Origin: Gemmatimonadaceae bacterium
GTDB taxonomy: Bacteria > Gemmatimonadota > Gemmatimonadetes > Gemmatimonadales > Gemmatimonadaceae
NCBI GenBank assembly: GCA_037721215.1
Contig: JBBJNV010000019.1
Location: forward strand, 1-64,000
Length of the DNA stretch: 64,000 nt
Reading direction: 5' to 3'
Part shown: piece after piece, positions 35,450-43,779 of the stretch
Position numbering within the stretch: the first letter of the stretch is position 1
Layout of the letters: every line of letters begins with the position of its first letter
Made by a program: the position numbers and the translations under genes
The notes under the pieces: model-generated
What the model saw: the letters and a program-made list of their open reading frames with translations, nothing else
Databases searched by the model: none
What the model was told of the DNA's origin: nothing

Positions 35450-35751
35450 AGCTAGACTCGGCGGAAAAACGTCACGCACGGATTGATGAAATGGCCCGCG
35501 GTCACTACAAAAAAAACTGGTTTCCGCCAGTCGGCTGACCTATTTCCGGAATCCGGCATCTACTGCAACTCCCTTGATGTGCCCTGCATCTGCGATCGAC
35601 TGCCCAATCTACTTAATCCCTCTACACGCGCCAACTTGACCCGTTCCGTATGCAGCAGACCGCGACACTTGCGGCGCTGTGCGGTTCGCCGTAGCGTGTC
35701 GGAAACAATGACCGTCGCGCAAGCACGAGATCGACACCCGGCGATGATGAG
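35450..35751. other. intergenic, no feature recognised
   Basis: About 300 bp between the divergent YggX-like and aldo/keto reductase genes. It must hold both promoters, but no clear -35/-10 pair, hairpin or small gene stood out. Confidence 0.4.
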
Positions 35752-36870
35752 TTGACAGCCGCCAGCCCGGATCGCGCAACAGCAGCAGGAACGCGTCGGC
35801 TCGCCGCCCGGCACGCGCACCTGTTTGCTCCCGATTTCTATCGCGAGCTGGGCTCCGGCATACTCGTTTCATCCATCGGCATGGGCACATACCTCGGCGC
35901 ATGCGACGATGCGGAAGACGCACGCTACGTGAGTCTTCTCGCCCAGGGACTGAACCGCGGCTTGAACGTGCTCGATACGGGAATCAATTACAGATGCCAG
36001 CGATCCGAACGGGCGGTAGGACTTGCCATTCGCCAGGCAATCGCTTCATCAACTGTTGCCAGAGACGAAATACTCGTGTGCACCAAAGGAGGATTCGTTC
36101 CGCTCGACGGACAACCTCCCCGGTCGCGGGAGGACTACCGCTCCTATCTCGACCGCGAGTATTTCGAACGCAGTGTGATATCTCCGCGGGATCTGGTTGC
36201 CGGACACTGCCTCAAGCCGCGCTTCATAGCCGACCAGATAGAGCGTAGCCTGACCAACCTGGGAGTGAGCCGCATCGACATCTTCTATGTTCATAACCCG
36301 GAGCAGCAACTGGAGTCGCTCGGCAGGGCGGAATTCCTCAACGCCATGCGCGATTTATTCTGCGAGCTGGAAGCACAGGTCGAGAGGGGAACGATTGGCG
36401 CATATGGCTGTGCGACATGGCACGGCTTCAGACTTTTCGCCGCAAACCGTAATCATCTTTCACTCGTGGAACTGCTGGGGGTGGCCCGCGAAGCGGGCGG
36501 ACCCGATCATCACTTCAATGTGGTGCAGGTGCCCGTAAACCTGGCCATGACCGAGGCAGTTCGTTCTCCCACGCAGCAGCACGATGGCAAATACCACTCC
36601 CTCCTCGGACTCGCTCGTCAGACGGGAATCGACGTCTTCGCGAGCGCATCACTGATGCAGGCACAGCTTACCCAGGGACTCCCGCCGGAAGCAGGCGTTG
36701 CCTTCCCCTCCCTGGTGACCGATGCACAGCGGGCGATTGCCTTTGTACGTGCACTTCCCATTGCATCAGCACTCGTCGGAATGAAGACCGTTGCCCATCT
36801 GGACGAAAATCTCGTCGCCGGCTATCCCGCTTTGCCAATTGAAAGGGCGGCCAGAGCGCCAGTTTCATAG
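35752..36870 (+). CDS. aldo/keto reductase
   Basis: 372 residues. NAD(P)H-dependent reductase barrel: G-M-G-T-Y-L-G, L-N-V-L-D-T-G-I-N-Y (catalytic Asp and Tyr), S-E-R-A-V-G, V-C-T-K-G-G-F (catalytic Lys), then R-I-D-I-F-Y-V-H-N-P (catalytic His) and I-G-A-Y-G-C-A-T-W. The tetrad Asp-Tyr-Lys-His is complete. An insert of about 25 residues after the lysine strand is larger than usual. Start is TTG. Its 3' end overlaps the convergent selenoprotein candidate by 49 bp. Substrate unknown. Confidence 0.88.
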   Translation: MTAASPDRATAAGTRRLAARHAHLFAPDFYRELGSGILVSSIGMGTYLGACDDAEDARYVSLLAQGLNRGLNVLDTGINYRCQRSERAVGLAIRQAIASSTVARDEILVCTKGGFVPLDGQPPRSREDYRSYLDREYFERSVISPRDLVAGHCLKPRFIADQIERSLTNLGVSRIDIFYVHNPEQQLESLGRAEFLNAMRDLFCELEAQVERGTIGAYGCATWHGFRLFAANRNHLSLVELLGVAREAGGPDHHFNVVQVPVNLAMTEAVRSPTQQHDGKYHSLLGLARQTGIDVFASASLMQAQLTQGLPPEAGVAFPSLVTDAQRAIAFVRALPIASALVGMKTVAHLDENLVAGYPALPIERAARAPVS

Positions 36871-38276
36871 TCGATCGCCACGATTCGATGCGCGTTGGTG
36901 TCGGCTACATATGCATGGCTGCCGCCGCACGCTACGCCGCCCGGCTCGTGCAATCCCCCAATCCACGTTGCAGCTGATCTCGTCATCGGATCGAGCCATT
37001 TCACAGAATCGTTGTACGAGTCGGCTATGAGCATCCTGCCACTGGAGTGCAACGAGACTCCCTGCTGGTGCTGCATGAGCACCTCGTCACCAATGCCATC
37101 GGCATCGCCAAAATCGAAGAGGCCGGTTCCCACCAGCGTTCTTACATTGCCGTCAGCGGCGATGTCGGCGACGCGGATCGCACTGGACTCGGAATCCGCG
37201 AAACAGAGCTTGTCCCCGAATGCCGCAATGCCCATCGGCTGAGCGAGTAGCGCTTCGCGATTGTCACCATCGCGGATGTCTTCGCCGCCGCTTCCGCTGT
37301 GCACCCGGGATTTCTTCGAGCCGAGGTCGATGGCCCAGAGCTGATGGGCTCCGGCCATGGCGACGAAGAGGGTGTTTCCGGCAATCGCCAGATCCCATGG
37401 CGAAGACAGCGATCCGCCATCTCTGTCGACCCGGCTTCGGAACTGCCGGCCTGTCCCCGCCAATGTCGCGGTTTCTCCGGTGTCGAGATCGATCATTCTC
37501 ACCGCATGATTGGCAGCGTCAGCGACATAAAGGCTCTTGCCGGAAAACGCCAGCCCCTGGGGAGAATTGAACGACGGCGCGGCTCCGTCTGCGAACCCAG
37601 CTTCCATGCCACCGAATACACGATGCAAATCCATCCGCGTCCCATTTTCAGAAAGCGATCCGTACATCACACGATGGTTGCCGCTATCGGAAACCGCGAT
37701 GCGATCGCCATCGATTGCTACCTTCCCGGGATATCTCAGCATCCCTGGCGGCGCTTCCGGTTTATCAGTTTCGAAATGCAGCAATCGTGTGTCGAGTTCG
37801 CCTGAGGCCCTGGTTGTCTCGATCAGCCCGTCGATGAATGGCATGAGCATGTCAGCTGTGAATTCGCCTGCGTGAGATCCCACTACGCTCCCTCGCGGGT
37901 CGATGATGACGAGCGTCGGCCACGCGGATACCGCGTAACTCCGCCAGATTCGAAACTGCCTGTCATTCACGATTGGGTGCGTTACTCCAAGCCTCAGCGA
38001 GGCATCCCGGATTCGCCCCGAAACGCGCTCGGCGTGGTATTTCCCGCTATGAACTCCAATGACGACCAGCTCCGCCGGATACCGCAGCTCGAGCTCCCGC
38101 AACTGCGGGAGTACATGAATGCAGTTTATTCAGCCATACGTCCAGAAATCGAGCAACACCACCTTGCCGACGAGTTCGGTCAGTGTAAGAGCTCTGCCGC
38201 CAGTGTGGATCCAGTCCAGATTGTCGGGAAAAGCTGGAGATCTGACGGATGGAGTCGGAGTGAATTCTCTTGGCAT
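36822..38276 (-). CDS. thioredoxin-like/NHL-repeat protein, probable selenoprotein (in-frame UGA = Sec49)
   Basis: If the TGA at 38130-38132 is read as selenocysteine, one 484-residue protein results. Residues 1-140 are a thioredoxin-like domain: F-P-D-N-L-D-W-I-H, G-K-V-V-L-L-D-F-W-T-Y-G, then [TGA]-I-N-C-I-H-V-L-P and V-V-I-G-V-H-S-G-K-Y, the NHLRC2-type layout in which F-W-T-Y-G-C-I-N-C is the redox motif. The UGA falls exactly on the first cysteine (U49-I-N-C52), and a SECIS-like hairpin follows. About residues 170-480 are NHL propeller blades (S-P-Q-G-L-A-F, V-A-D-A-A-N-H). Without recoding the gene is two fragments. ATG 38276 is the only in-frame start clear of the divergent gene, but has no evident SD. 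Function: probable redox protein, partner unknown. Confidence 0.78.
38094..38111 (-). promoter_or_regulatory. bacterial SECIS-like hairpin
   Basis: On the mRNA strand, CTCCCGC-AGTT-GCGGGAG forms a perfect 7-bp stem with a 4-nt loop having G at its second position. It begins 18 nt after the UGA, putting the loop about 25 nt downstream, inside the window known for SelB-read bacterial SECIS elements. It lies within coding sequence, as such elements must. Confidence 0.7.
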
Positions 38277-38299
38277 GTTGTATCGAGTAAGGAGATTGA

Positions 38300-38332
38300 A
38301 TGGTGGGAGAGTGGTTGCATGAACCGGGCTAG
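38300..38332 (+). CDS. possible 10-codon upstream ORF of the MBL gene
   Basis: AAGGAG (38289-38294) lies 5 bp before ATG 38300, a better site than that of the main gene. The frame M-V-G-E-W-L-H-E-P-G ends at TAG 38330-38332 and is in frame with the main ATG at 38339. It could be a regulatory uORF or an N-terminus broken by the amber codon. Confidence 0.3.
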   Translation: MVGEWLHEPG

Positions 38333-38338
38333 GAAGAC

Positions 38339-39361
38339 ATGACTGCAAATTCGCATCACCGGGAGGGAGGAGGATTTCGCAATCCCTGGCCGGGTGCGCA
38401 GCCCCACGGATTGAGCGGAGTATTGAAATGGGCGATGTCACGTCGGCCGGCGGCAGCGCTCGCTTATCGCCAGCAAATGAGCCTCTCACCCGAACCACTC
38501 GCGCGTCACGCGCATACCGATGGGCAAACAGCACATGGTCCGGGCCCGGCGGCAAACGCGCTGGCCGTCACCTGGATTGGCCACAGCACATTCCTCATTC
38601 AATGCAATGGCCTCAACATCCTGACAGATCCGATCTGGTCGAGGCGAGCGTCGCCGGTTTCCTTCGCCGGCCCCGAGCGTCTCATGCCTCCCGGGGTTCC
38701 TTTCGATAGCCTTCCCGAGATACATGCAGGTTTCATCTCACACGACCACTACGACCATCTCGATGACGCTACAGTCCGTCGTCTGATCGATCGTTTCCCG
38801 CGAATGCAGTGGTTTGTGCCCCTCGGTGTCGTCGCATTTCTGCATCGGCTCGGCGCCGCGAACGTCGCCGAGCTCGACTGGTGGAACGAGCTGAGTATCG
38901 GGCCGATCTCTGCACAGTGTACACCTGCACAACATTTCTCGGGGCGATTCCCATGGGACAGGGATTCGACGCTCTGGTGTGGATGGGTAATTCGGGTTGG
39001 AGATTTCCGCGTTTTTTTCGCGGGTGATACCGCGCTTCACACGGAATTCCGCAGGATCGCCGAGCGCTACGGCCCGTTCGATGTCGCCATCCTCCCGATT
39101 GGTGCCTATGAACCGCGCTGGTTCATGCGCCCCGTTCACATGGACCCAGTGGAGAGCGTGACTGCGTACCAGCAGCTCACGGCAGATACCCCAGGCCACG
39201 CTTGTGTAATGATCGCATCACACTGGGGAACGTTCAGGCTGACTGATGAGCCACTCGATGAACCACCGGTCCTCGCGCGCGAGGCGTGGACAAATTCGGG
39301 TCTCAATGAGCAGATGCTGGCGATTCTCGCTCATGGTCAGTGTCGCGTTGTAAAGCGGTGA
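38339..39361 (+). CDS. MBL-fold metallohydrolase (NAPE-PLD/UlaG-like)
   Basis: 340 residues. Metal-binding motifs of the metallo-beta-lactamase fold: W-I-G-H-S-T-F-L-I, L-T-D-P-I-W-S-R-R-A-S-P, H-D-H-Y-D-H-L-D (HxHxDH), then P-A-Q-H-F-S-G-R, F-F-A-G-D-T-A-L-H and A-S-H-W-G-T-F. This set (including DPIWSxRxSP) is typical of the bacterial relatives of N-acyl-phosphatidylethanolamine phospholipase D. The start is ATG 38339 with AGGAAG just upstream. Divergent from the selenoprotein candidate by 62 bp. Substrate not determined. Confidence 0.9.
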   Translation: MTANSHHREGGGFRNPWPGAQPHGLSGVLKWAMSRRPAAALAYRQQMSLSPEPLARHAHTDGQTAHGPGPAANALAVTWIGHSTFLIQCNGLNILTDPIWSRRASPVSFAGPERLMPPGVPFDSLPEIHAGFISHDHYDHLDDATVRRLIDRFPRMQWFVPLGVVAFLHRLGAANVAELDWWNELSIGPISAQCTPAQHFSGRFPWDRDSTLWCGWVIRVGDFRVFFAGDTALHTEFRRIAERYGPFDVAILPIGAYEPRWFMRPVHMDPVESVTAYQQLTADTPGHACVMIASHWGTFRLTDEPLDEPPVLAREAWTNSGLNEQMLAILAHGQCRVVKR

Positions 39362-39494
39362 TTCGCCGTAATCGCTCGCGATGACTCGCTGCACAAGTCA
39401 TACTTGTTCTCGCGCGTGAACCGCAAGCGTTATACATTGTGCGCGCATGGTGCAATTAGTCTCATCGGACCTCTATATCATCGGAGCTTGAAAT

Positions 39495-40145
39495 ATGGCT
39501 GCAGCCAGGAAGTCGTCGCGCGGTGGTTCAAAGAGCGGAAGCAGGAACGCGGGAACAGCCGGGAGAAAGTCCAGCGCCCGTAAATCACCCGCTCGAAAGT
39601 CGGCGGCCCGCAAGAGTGGGGCGAAATCTGCCACCACGCGCGGTGCGTCCACGCGCAAGAGCACAGTCAGAAAAGGCAGTATGACGAGGAAGAGTGCTGC
39701 GACGAAGCGCGCTTCGACCAGCAAGAGCGCAGGCAAGAGCACGAGCAAGCGCGCTCCGGCGAGAAAAAGCGCAGCCAAGCGAGGGCCGGCGACGAAAAGC
39801 TCTGCCAAGCGAGGCCTGATGGCCGCGAAGCGCGGTGTATCGGCCGCGAAGCGTAGTTTGGCGGCGAGCGGCAGCAAGAGATCAGCTGCAACCAAGAGAT
39901 CGGCTGCCAGCAAGAAATCCAGCACTGGCACGAAATCCGCTCCGCGCCGGAAATCGGCAACTCGACGGAAAAGCGCTGCGGCTTCCAAGCCACGCGTCAA
40001 CAGGCAGGGGAATCCGGTTACGAGGCGTGCCAAGTCGATCGCCAATCGTGTCGGGCGTGTCGCAACCGGAGTTGTACAGCAGACCGTCGACGGAGTAGAA
40101 CATGCCGTCGATGTGATAAAGGAAACCGTTCAGGACCATACCTGA
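39495..40145 (+). CDS. histone-H1-like Lys/Ala/Ser-rich DNA-binding protein
   Basis: 216 residues, very basic. Repeated K-S/R-K-S-A/A-K-R units run to about residue 170 (A-A-R-K-S-S, R-K-S-P-A-R-K-S-A-A-R-K-S), followed by a short ordered C-terminus (R-V-G-R-V-A-T-G-V-V-Q-Q-T-V-D-G-V-E-H-A). It resembles AlgP and bacterial H1-like proteins, which bind DNA nonspecifically. A terminator hairpin follows. Confidence 0.8.
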   Translation: MAAARKSSRGGSKSGSRNAGTAGRKSSARKSPARKSAARKSGAKSATTRGASTRKSTVRKGSMTRKSAATKRASTSKSAGKSTSKRAPARKSAAKRGPATKSSAKRGLMAAKRGVSAAKRSLAASGSKRSAATKRSAASKKSSTGTKSAPRRKSATRRKSAAASKPRVNRQGNPVTRRAKSIANRVGRVATGVVQQTVDGVEHAVDVIKETVQDHT

Positions 40146-40155
40146 TACGTTGCGC

Positions 40156-40191
40156 GGACAGGGATGGCCTGCTAACAGGCCGTCCCTGTCC
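40156..40191. terminator. hairpin between convergent genes, likely bidirectional terminator
   Basis: GGACAGGGATGGCCTG and CAGGCCGTCCCTGTCC form a 16-bp stem (one mismatch) around a CTAA loop, placed between two converging stop codons. The U tract is weak on both sides. Confidence 0.65.
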
Positions 40192-40200
40192 GTATAACGA

Positions 40201-41007
40201 TTATACGGTCAGCGTCACCCGCGGCGAGTTGTGTACGATCCACTCGCGAACCTCTTCGAATACAAGGGCGCGACCGTAATCGACAGTGATGATGTGCCCG
40301 CCATCGTCAGTCCAGACGAGCTTCTTGTTGACGGCGCCGAGCGCGGCGTATGCGCGCGTTGCGACCGATTGCCCGATGCGGGGATCGTTGCGCGATTGAA
40401 TCAGCAGCGTGGGCAGTGTTATCGAAGCCAGTGACTCCCTTGCCAGCGTGGCGAGTCGCCACAGCTCATACAGCAACCTCCCGCTGAACACTCCGTAACC
40501 AAGATTTTTCTCACGCTCTCCCGGGTCGAGGATGGAGCGGGGACTTCGCGATGAACGAGCTCCCGCGGCTTTTCCCCAGATCCAGTGCGAAGCAGCCGCA
40601 ACCCTGTGATCGAGCGGCATCTCCAGATAAGGCGCCAGAAGCACGAGTGACGAAATGCCATCGCGCTGGGCGGCAAGCAGGGCAGCCAGCGCGCCACCCA
40701 TGGACAGTCCGGCAACCGAAACGGTGGTGTAGCGCTGCTGCATCACCGACAGTTCGTCATTCGCGAACTGCAGCCACTCGTTGCGCCGCGAGGCGATGAA
40801 CGACTCGACGTTTCGGCCATGGCCAGGCAAAAGCGGAGCACGCACACCGAGGCCTGCCCTGTGCAGATCGTGAGCAAGCAGGCCGAGGGTCTGCGGAGTA
40901 TCTCCAAAACCATGCAGGAGAAGAACGCCGTGCGAGTTCTCCTCCCCTATGTCTATTGTTTCAGCACCGGTGATGATTCCGGCTGGAGGGGTTGCTCCCG
41001 GCTGCAT
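40201..41007 (-). CDS. alpha/beta hydrolase, monoacylglycerol lipase/carboxylesterase type
   Basis: 268 residues. L-L-L-H-G-F-G-D-T-P (oxyanion), L-L-P-G-H-G-R, nucleophile elbow A-G-L-S-M-G-G, acid in Q-S-R-N-D-P-R and histidine in D-D-G-G-H-I-I: a complete Ser-Asp-His triad. The sequence fits Est30-like carboxylesterases acting on short acyl esters. 3 bp separate it from the upstream Crp/Fnr-type gene, so they are likely co-transcribed. Confidence 0.88.
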   Translation of the reverse strand: MQPGATPPAGIITGAETIDIGEENSHGVLLLHGFGDTPQTLGLLAHDLHRAGLGVRAPLLPGHGRNVESFIASRRNEWLQFANDELSVMQQRYTTVSVAGLSMGGALAALLAAQRDGISSLVLLAPYLEMPLDHRVAAASHWIWGKAAGARSSRSPRSILDPGEREKNLGYGVFSGRLLYELWRLATLARESLASITLPTLLIQSRNDPRIGQSVATRAYAALGAVNKKLVWTDDGGHIITVDYGRALVFEEVREWIVHNSPRVTLTV

Positions 41008-41010
41008 TCG

Positions 41011-41742
41011 CTAGAGTGAAATCCTCATTGGCTCTCGGGTAACGGGCAGCGTCCCATCGACGCCACTGTATTCTTCCCTGATATGGCTCGCAAGAGCGCT
41101 GGGCGCAATCGAAAATGCCGTGCCCTTTCGCTCGGCAATCCCCGAGCCCGCGAGTCTCGCGAGTGCAAGCGCTATCGACTCTCGCGTGGCTCCCACCATC
41201 TCGCAGAGAAGACGGTGATGTCGCAGTTCGAGGTGGATGCTTCCATCCTCCGCCAGGAATGAACGATCACATGAAAGCCGTTGCAGGGAGGCAATCAGCC
41301 GTCCTTCGACGCTCTGCGACGCAAGCTCATGGAGCTTTTCAAGGAGATGCGATCGCTCGCTCATGAGCTGCCCAACGAAATGCAAAGCCTCGCCTGGCCT
41401 TTCCCTCACGAATGAACGGAATCGCGGTCCGCTCACAAACATCGTTTCTGTCTCATCTGCAGCATACGCGTCGGTGACGTAACTCCCCTCTGTCACCAAT
41501 CCCTCAATGCCGAACATCTCACCTGGCGTCACGATCGCCGGTACGAAACCCTTGCCGGTGCGAATCTTGTTACGCAAAACGACATGGCCCCGTAACACAA
41601 GCGACAGTCCGTCGGCCTGAGCACCCCGCTGATAAATCTGAAAGTTTGCCGGCCACGCCGTGCGGGCCCCATAATCTGCAAGCGCTACAATGTCTTCTGC
41701 AACCAGCTTCGATCTCTTCCGCAACAACAAAGCACTCTGCAT
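41011..41742 (-). CDS. Crp/Fnr-family transcriptional regulator
   Basis: About 243 residues. N-terminal cyclic-nucleotide-binding-like barrel (Y-Q-R-G-A-Q-A-D-G-L-S-L-V-L-R-G, T-P-G-E-M-F-G-I-E-G), dimer helix, and a C-terminal winged helix with H-H-R-L-L-C-E-M-V-G-A-T-R-E-S-I-A-L-A-L (recognition helix). No FNR cysteine cluster, and the cAMP-binding R-S/T pair of Crp is not obvious. Start ATG 41742; GTG 41748 possible. Target unknown. Confidence 0.87.
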   Translation of the reverse strand: MQSALLLRKRSKLVAEDIVALADYGARTAWPANFQIYQRGAQADGLSLVLRGHVVLRNKIRTGKGFVPAIVTPGEMFGIEGLVTEGSYVTDAYAADETETMFVSGPRFRSFVRERPGEALHFVGQLMSERSHLLEKLHELASQSVEGRLIASLQRLSCDRSFLAEDGSIHLELRHHRLLCEMVGATRESIALALARLAGSGIAERKGTAFSIAPSALASHIREEYSGVDGTLPVTREPMRISL

Positions 41743-41953
41743 GCGCACCCGTCTGAACGTTGATTAGAACGCCATTCGCAATGTCCGGGCCGGAAAACAA
41801 AGGGGAATATCCTATTGAATCCCTTACATTATCCGGCGTTCGATGAAGCGCGGCGTAGGCTATTTGCCGCTGCGAACGTCCCACGCCGCGGGCATTGAGA
41901 GACGGCGTGATTCGCGGGAAATCGCGGGTGATGGCATTATACGCCGCAACTCG

Positions 41954-42571
41954 TCAATCGGGTTCGTCGAGTGCTTTCATGATTGCTTCGCGGAGCATCG
42001 CCTCCCTGTCCGGACCTTTGGAAAGCGATGCAGCAAGTATGGAAAAAGTTCGCTCCATCTCCTGTGGAACGAACAACGGGTCGACCGCCACTCCAAGCAG
42101 TTCGAGGTTCTGAATCGCGAGAGCTTCAAGCATCCGAAGCGTGGTTGCGTCAAGTGCAACCAGCGATGCCGGAACAGTCGTCGGACTGTTCGAGACCGGC
42201 TCCGGCCTTCTCCGCCTCGGCGCTTCGAGCAGTGCACTGACAGGAGCCATGATGACGACAAACGACCCTGCAGTGTGCTCCCTCCAGCTGGCCACTACGC
42301 CAAGCCTGCGAAGTGACGGCAGCAGGGCAAGAATTTCCTGCCGTATCACGCCGATCCCGTGGATACTCTGGTTGCCCCGGCCTGTAATTACCAGCACCTC
42401 GCCCCCCCCACTCACCTGCCGCGCCCGAAGCCAGACTTCGGCCCGCGCCCGTGCGTCCGCAGCCGATGGGAGCGATTCCCGAAGGTTGAGTATCCGGTCA
42501 CGGCCAAATGTTACCTCATCAAGAGCTTGCCAGAGAGCAGTCGGCACCGGTTTGCCCGAGCGCATCGTCAT
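41954..42571 (-). CDS. Smr-domain-like protein coupled to argD
   Basis: About 205 residues from ATG 42571, which overlaps the argD stop by 4 bp. Residues around 40-110 (E-V-L-V-I-T-G-R-G-N-Q-S, V-V-A-S-W-R-E-H-T-A-G-S-F-V-V) resemble the Smr domain of MutS2-type proteins (V-x-I-I-T-G-R-G-x-H-S). The C-terminal half is helical and unassigned. Last gene of the argCBD run; no reason from known arginine enzymes to expect it there. The longer frame to 42742 overlaps argD and is rejected. Confidence 0.7.
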   Translation of the reverse strand: MTMRSGKPVPTALWQALDEVTFGRDRILNLRESLPSAADARARAEVWLRARQVSGGGEVLVITGRGNQSIHGIGVIRQEILALLPSLRRLGVVASWREHTAGSFVVIMAPVSALLEAPRRRRPEPVSNSPTTVPASLVALDATTLRMLEALAIQNLELLGVAVDPLFVPQEMERTFSILAASLSKGPDREAMLREAIMKALDEPD

Positions 42572-43779
42572 GACGTCAGCGCCTGCTCGAGGAGACCCAG
42601 TCCGCGTTCCAGATCGGCGCGCCTCATTATCAAAGGCGGCAGCAACCGAAGCGTATGGTCGCCGGCGGTTATGACGAGCAGCCCGGCATCCCAGCCTCGT
42701 TCCACGACATCCGACGCTTTCTCGATGACGTCGATTCCCCACATATACCCCATTCCCCGTACCGCCCTCACCCGCCCCGATCTTTGCGCCATGGAATGCA
42801 ACTGCTCGCCGAACCAGATCCCATCCGTGCGGATCGACGCGAGAAACCCGGGGTTTGACAACCGCTCAACGACGTGCTCCGCCACAGATGCGATGAACGG
42901 GCCTCCACCGAATGTAGTTCCATGATCTCCCGGCGCCATCGCGTCGCTAATCTCCCGTGACACGAGAACTGCCCCCATCGGCAGCCCGCCAGCAAGCGGC
43001 TTGGCCAGTGTTACCATGTCAGGCACAATTCCAAAGCTTTCACAAGCCAGGAACGTCCCCAGTCTTCCAAGGCCACATTGAATCTCATCGAAGATCAGTG
43101 CTATTCGCCGCTCGGCGGTAATCTCGCGAAGTGACCGCAGGAAGGCGGCGTCGAGCACCCTGACGCCGCCTTCCCCCTGCACCGGCTCGACGATCAGCGC
43201 CGCCACTGTCTCGCCATTGAGAGCGACGTCGAGATCGGCCAGTGCCCGCTCACAAATTGCGACGCCTCCGGCCAGCGGCTCGAACGGAGCGCGATACGAC
43301 GGCCGATCGGTAGCCGCCAGTGATGCGAACAGGCGGCCATGGAACCCTCCGCGCAATGCAACGATGCCGGTTTTCCGGCTTGACCCGATAGATCGGGCCC
43401 ATTTCCGCGCAAATTTGAAGGCACCCTCGTTTGCCTCAGCCCCCGAATTGCAGAAAAAGACCGCAGCGGCAAACGAGTTTTCCACCAGCGCATGCGCAAG
43501 GCGTTCAGCGGGCTCGGTGCGATAGAGATTCGAGACGTGGATAAGCCCCGAGCCGATTGCCTGCTCCATCGCTCCCCTGATTCCTTTGTCACCGTACCCA
43601 AGGGCATTCACGGCGATGCCGCTCGCAAAGTCGAGATAGGACTTGCCGCCCCCATCGTACAGGTAGGCGCCTGAACCCCGGATAAACGTCATCGGGGCGC
43701 GGTTGTATATACCCAGCAGATTGGATTCTCTCGCCGGCTGTTCGCTGCCGATTACGGATCCGTCCATGATCGAAGTCAT
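42568..43779 (-). CDS. argD: acetylornithine aminotransferase
   Basis: 403 residues, class III PLP aminotransferase. L-D-F-A-S-G-I-A-V, F-C-N-S-G-A-E-A-N-E-G-A-F-K (PLP phosphate loop), G-F-H-G-R, V-E-P-V-Q-G-E-G-G, I-F-D-E-I-Q-C-G-L-G-R-L-G and T-L-A-K-P-L-A-G-G-L-P with the Schiff-base lysine. Converts N-acetylglutamate semialdehyde to N-acetylornithine. Overlaps argB (ATGA) and the Smr-like gene. Confidence 0.95.
   Translation of the reverse strand: MTSIMDGSVIGSEQPARESNLLGIYNRAPMTFIRGSGAYLYDGGGKSYLDFASGIAVNALGYGDKGIRGAMEQAIGSGLIHVSNLYRTEPAERLAHALVENSFAAAVFFCNSGAEANEGAFKFARKWARSIGSSRKTGIVALRGGFHGRLFASLAATDRPSYRAPFEPLAGGVAICERALADLDVALNGETVAALIVEPVQGEGGVRVLDAAFLRSLREITAERRIALIFDEIQCGLGRLGTFLACESFGIVPDMVTLAKPLAGGLPMGAVLVSREISDAMAPGDHGTTFGGGPFIASVAEHVVERLSNPGFLASIRTDGIWFGEQLHSMAQRSGRVRAVRGMGYMWGIDVIEKASDVVERGWDAGLLVITAGDHTLRLLPPLIMRRADLERGLGLLEQALTS

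Noticed and set aside
38130-38555. 141-codon gene ending at the UGA as a separate protein
   Set aside because: Only its last 48 codons carry homology (thioredoxin N-terminus) and they continue in frame after the UGA; the upstream part is antisense to the MBL gene.
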